DNA of 64,000 nt from Stutzerimonas nitrititolerans. Lineage in GTDB: Bacteria; Pseudomonadota; Gammaproteobacteria; Pseudomonadales; Pseudomonadaceae. The notes beneath the pieces are model-generated. The model worked only from the letters and a program-made list of their open reading frames with translations. It was not told the origin of the DNA and did no database searches. Positions 62,075 through 64,000 of the stretch are shown here, piece by piece. Position 1 is the stretch's first letter. Each line of letters starts with the position of its first letter. The stretch covers positions 1-64,000 of the forward strand of contig NZ_RFFL01000009.1 of NCBI RefSeq assembly GCF_003696285.1. The letters are read 5' to 3'. Made by a program: the position numbers and the translations under genes.

Positions 62075-63342
62075 ATTCAGCTTATAGTGTATTGCTGACG
62101 GTGTTTGCACACCTTTCCAAACTATTGGTAGGGTTTCTGCTCCTAAAACTAGTGTCTTTTTACCTAGGGGCGGAAGGTTTGGGAAGGCTCGGACATTTCA
62201 TGAGCCTTCTCACCATACTTAGTATTTTGGCTGGGGGGGGCATCCTTAATGGCGTAATTAAGTATGCTGCAGAATATCGGAATCAACCATTTAAGCTCGT
62301 TGGCTTTGTCTCATCTGCTGCGAGCTACTCCCTTATCTTTTCCTTACTCCTTTTTGTGCTGGGAGTCATTTTTTCCCAGCCTATAGCAGGTGTTATTTTC
62401 GGAGACGCACAGCTCTACCCATATATCATCGTGCTGGCGCTGGCACAGGTGGGTTTTTCCTTTACCAATCTCATAATTGGGGTCTGCAATGGCGTAGGGC
62501 AAAATCATATTTATGCAAAAATACAAATTATCGGTAGCCTGTTAGCACTTCCTCTGTGCTGGGCGTTGGTTGCGAACGGGGGGTTGAAGGGAGCAATTGT
62601 TGGATTGGTTTGCAGTTTACTAGCAACAGTTTTTCCAGCTTTTTTTTATAGTTTTAAAACAAAATTAAGCCGATTAGTTCGCCTGTCAGTTCGGGGTGAT
62701 CATGATTTTAGAAAACTATTCCGTTATACCTTAATGCTTTTGGCGAGCGCAATTGCTTTTCCATTGGTTGAAATCCTTGTCAGACAGCATTTGATTGTTA
62801 TGAGTGGGTATCAAGAGGCTGGAGTTTGGCAGGCGGCAACTAGATTGTCCTCTGCTTACACAGGGCTTTTCTCCGTTGCTCTGGCTTATTGGTTTGTGCC
62901 AATTATATCCGCAGAAAAAAATTGGCTAAAAATACACTATAAGACTATGCGCATTTTGTTTTTCGTTATGGCTGTATTTGCGTCTGGTGCTGTTGTTTTT
63001 TATTGGTGGAGAAGTTTTTTTATAGTCCTTTTACTTTCTCATGATTTCAATGGTCTTTTGAATATAATACATTTTCAACTTCTCGGTGATTTTTTTAAAA
63101 TAGGCTCGTACGTAATTGGTTTCGTTGCTGTCGCTAAAGCGGCGGCAAAGCTATATATATTTGCGGAGCTTGCGCAAAGCCTACTTTTTGTTTTCTTTGC
63201 TGTGTGTTTGGAGCGTAATTATTTTGGAGCTCAAGGGGTTATGATGGGCTATGCAGTTACTTACTTTATATATTTTATGGCATGCCTTGTTGTTTTTCTT
63301 GTTTGCTCAAGGCGCTTTTGTAAGCGGGGAGTAATTGATTAA
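62071..63342 (+). CDS. wzx: O-antigen flippase Wzx (WzxE-like)
   Basis: 423 residues from a TTG overlapping the wecE stop. About 12 hydrophobic segments, MATE/polysaccharide-transporter type, beginning LLVGFLLLKLVSFYLGAEGL and resembling WzxE of enterobacterial common antigen. It flips the lipid-linked O-unit to the periplasm. Strongly AT-rich with Phe/Leu/Ile codons ending in T/A, unlike the core genes. Confidence 0.88.
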   Translation: MNSAYSVLLTVFAHLSKLLVGFLLLKLVSFYLGAEGLGRLGHFMSLLTILSILAGGGILNGVIKYAAEYRNQPFKLVGFVSSAASYSLIFSLLLFVLGVIFSQPIAGVIFGDAQLYPYIIVLALAQVGFSFTNLIIGVCNGVGQNHIYAKIQIIGSLLALPLCWALVANGGLKGAIVGLVCSLLATVFPAFFYSFKTKLSRLVRLSVRGDHDFRKLFRYTLMLLASAIAFPLVEILVRQHLIVMSGYQEAGVWQAATRLSSAYTGLFSVALAYWFVPIISAEKNWLKIHYKTMRILFFVMAVFASGAVVFYWWRSFFIVLLLSHDFNGLLNIIHFQLLGDFFKIGSYVIGFVAVAKAAAKLYIFAELAQSLLFVFFAVCLERNYFGAQGVMMGYAVTYFIYFMACLVVFLVCSRRFCKRGVID

Positions 63343-63343
63343 C

Positions 63344-64000
63344 ATGCTGATAATAGCTAATACTTTAGAATTCAATGGTGGTTCTACATTTATTTTACGC
63401 TTTTCCCGAGAAAGCTTGAATAAAGGAGAAAGGCTGGGGGTTTTAGTCCTTACAAATAAACCAGAAGTAAAATTGTTGCATGAGATCGAGAGGTATGCGG
63501 ATGTATATTTTCTTAGTGATTTTATGAATCCTGTTTTTCAGTATTTTGATAAGACACCGTTGGTTGGTTTTTTGCCATTTAATATTTCAGCTCTTGCAGG
63601 TATTTTTAATAAGCATGGAAATAAAGCCCATGTAATGGCGGTTTTTGGTCTTTTATGGTTATGTCGGTTTGTTAAATTGACCGGTCGAAGTGTCCAAGTT
63701 TCTGTAGGTGTTTATCATCAAAATGAATTTATGTTTTCTGGAGCTGAGTATTATTTTGCGAAAGAGGGGCAGCGGCTATTTAAGCAACTTGGGCAGGATG
63801 GAGCTGTGTTTTATAATGAAGCAAATATAGAGGCTTATACACGTTTTTTTAACTTGGATTTTTCTCGAGCATCTCTTGTGCCTATTGGTATTGAGCTTCC
63901 TTCATTTATGGGTAAATTTACTTTAGGTGATGCAGGTGCCCGAAGAATTGTTTCAATAGGTAATCTTTTAAATTTTAAATCTTATAATTCGCATATTATT
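63344..64000 (+). CDS. Glycosyltransferase-like O-antigen gene, cut by window end
   Basis: Open from ATG 63344 to the end of the window (219 codons, 3' truncated). The start MLIIANTLEFNGGSTFILRF and later LVPIGIELPSF, ARRIVSIGNLLNFKSYNS resemble GT4-like glycosyltransferases (nucleotide-sugar site follows such SIGNL segments). It begins 1 base after the wzx stop. It may add Fuc4N(Ac) or another sugar to the O-unit. The family is provisional since the C-terminal half is missing. Confidence 0.65.
   Translation, partial: MLIIANTLEFNGGSTFILRFSRESLNKGERLGVLVLTNKPEVKLLHEIERYADVYFLSDFMNPVFQYFDKTPLVGFLPFNISALAGIFNKHGNKAHVMAVFGLLWLCRFVKLTGRSVQVSVGVYHQNEFMFSGAEYYFAKEGQRLFKQLGQDGAVFYNEANIEAYTRFFNLDFSRASLVPIGIELPSFMGKFTLGDAGARRIVSIGNLLNFKSYNSHII

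Overview
The window looks like a chromosomal segment of a high-GC pseudomonad. It carries the gene runs aminotransferase-uvrB-EmrB/EmrA-gltX and ihfB-wzz-O-antigen, Pseudomonas-type REP repeats (gtaggagc... and gtagggccgaat...) and a complete maltose regulon. Maltose/starch use together with an MSHA pilus locus points to the stutzeri/mendocina side of the family (Stutzerimonas-like). That placement is inference, not proof.

Layout. 1-840: the 3' end of a glycine-zipper toxin-like gene, an overlapping membrane immunity candidate and an orphan toxin fragment. 830-13980: a maltose/maltodextrin regulon (malS plus a kinase-fold gene on minus; malE, malF, malG, malT, a GH13 alpha-glucosidase and malK on plus). 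14010-19377: guanidinium exporter gdx behind a guanidine-II riboswitch, rdgC, tRNA-Val/Asp, maltose acetyltransferase, an FKBP lipoprotein, a repeat-rich stretch with a 28-C run and tRNA-Asn debris, tRNA-Asn, and an aminotransferase. 19667-31178: uvrB, a Zur-boxed zinc TonB receptor, an EmrAB-type pump, gltX, a duplicated tRNA-Ala/tRNA-Glu unit, a thioesterase, a small secreted protein and dinB. 31208-31490: a MITE-like element. 31799-49271: a full MSHA type IV pilus operon (mshI to mshQ). 49585-52548: a META-domain lipoprotein, a zinc-ribbon protein and the DEAD-box helicase gene deaD. 53004-64000: ihfB, two wzz paralogues, an MBL/beta-CASP protein, then an increasingly AT-rich O-antigen cluster (rmlB, rmlA, acyltransferase, wecE, wzx, glycosyltransferase) that runs off the end.

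How the genes work together. MalS cuts maltodextrin in the periplasm, MalE/F/G/K import the products, the alpha-glucosidase hydrolyses them in the cytoplasm, and MalT is the activator. Candidate MalT boxes lie upstream of malE/malS and of the glucosidase. AANAANAA (Hfq/Crc-type) motifs lie at malE, malT and malK, which suggests catabolite repression. The O-antigen genes fit synthesis of dTDP-Fuc4N or Fuc4NAc, flipping by Wzx and chain-length control by Wzz.

Most unusual theme: REP-type repeats appear to have entered coding or translationally coupled DNA in frame at least four times. The sites are a repeat-built ORF bridging mshE and mshG, the leader of the mshD prepilin, an 88-residue insert in the MBL/beta-CASP protein and a 13-residue insert in RmlB. 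Every affected reading frame stays open. No CRISPR array, prophage or intact insertion sequence was seen.
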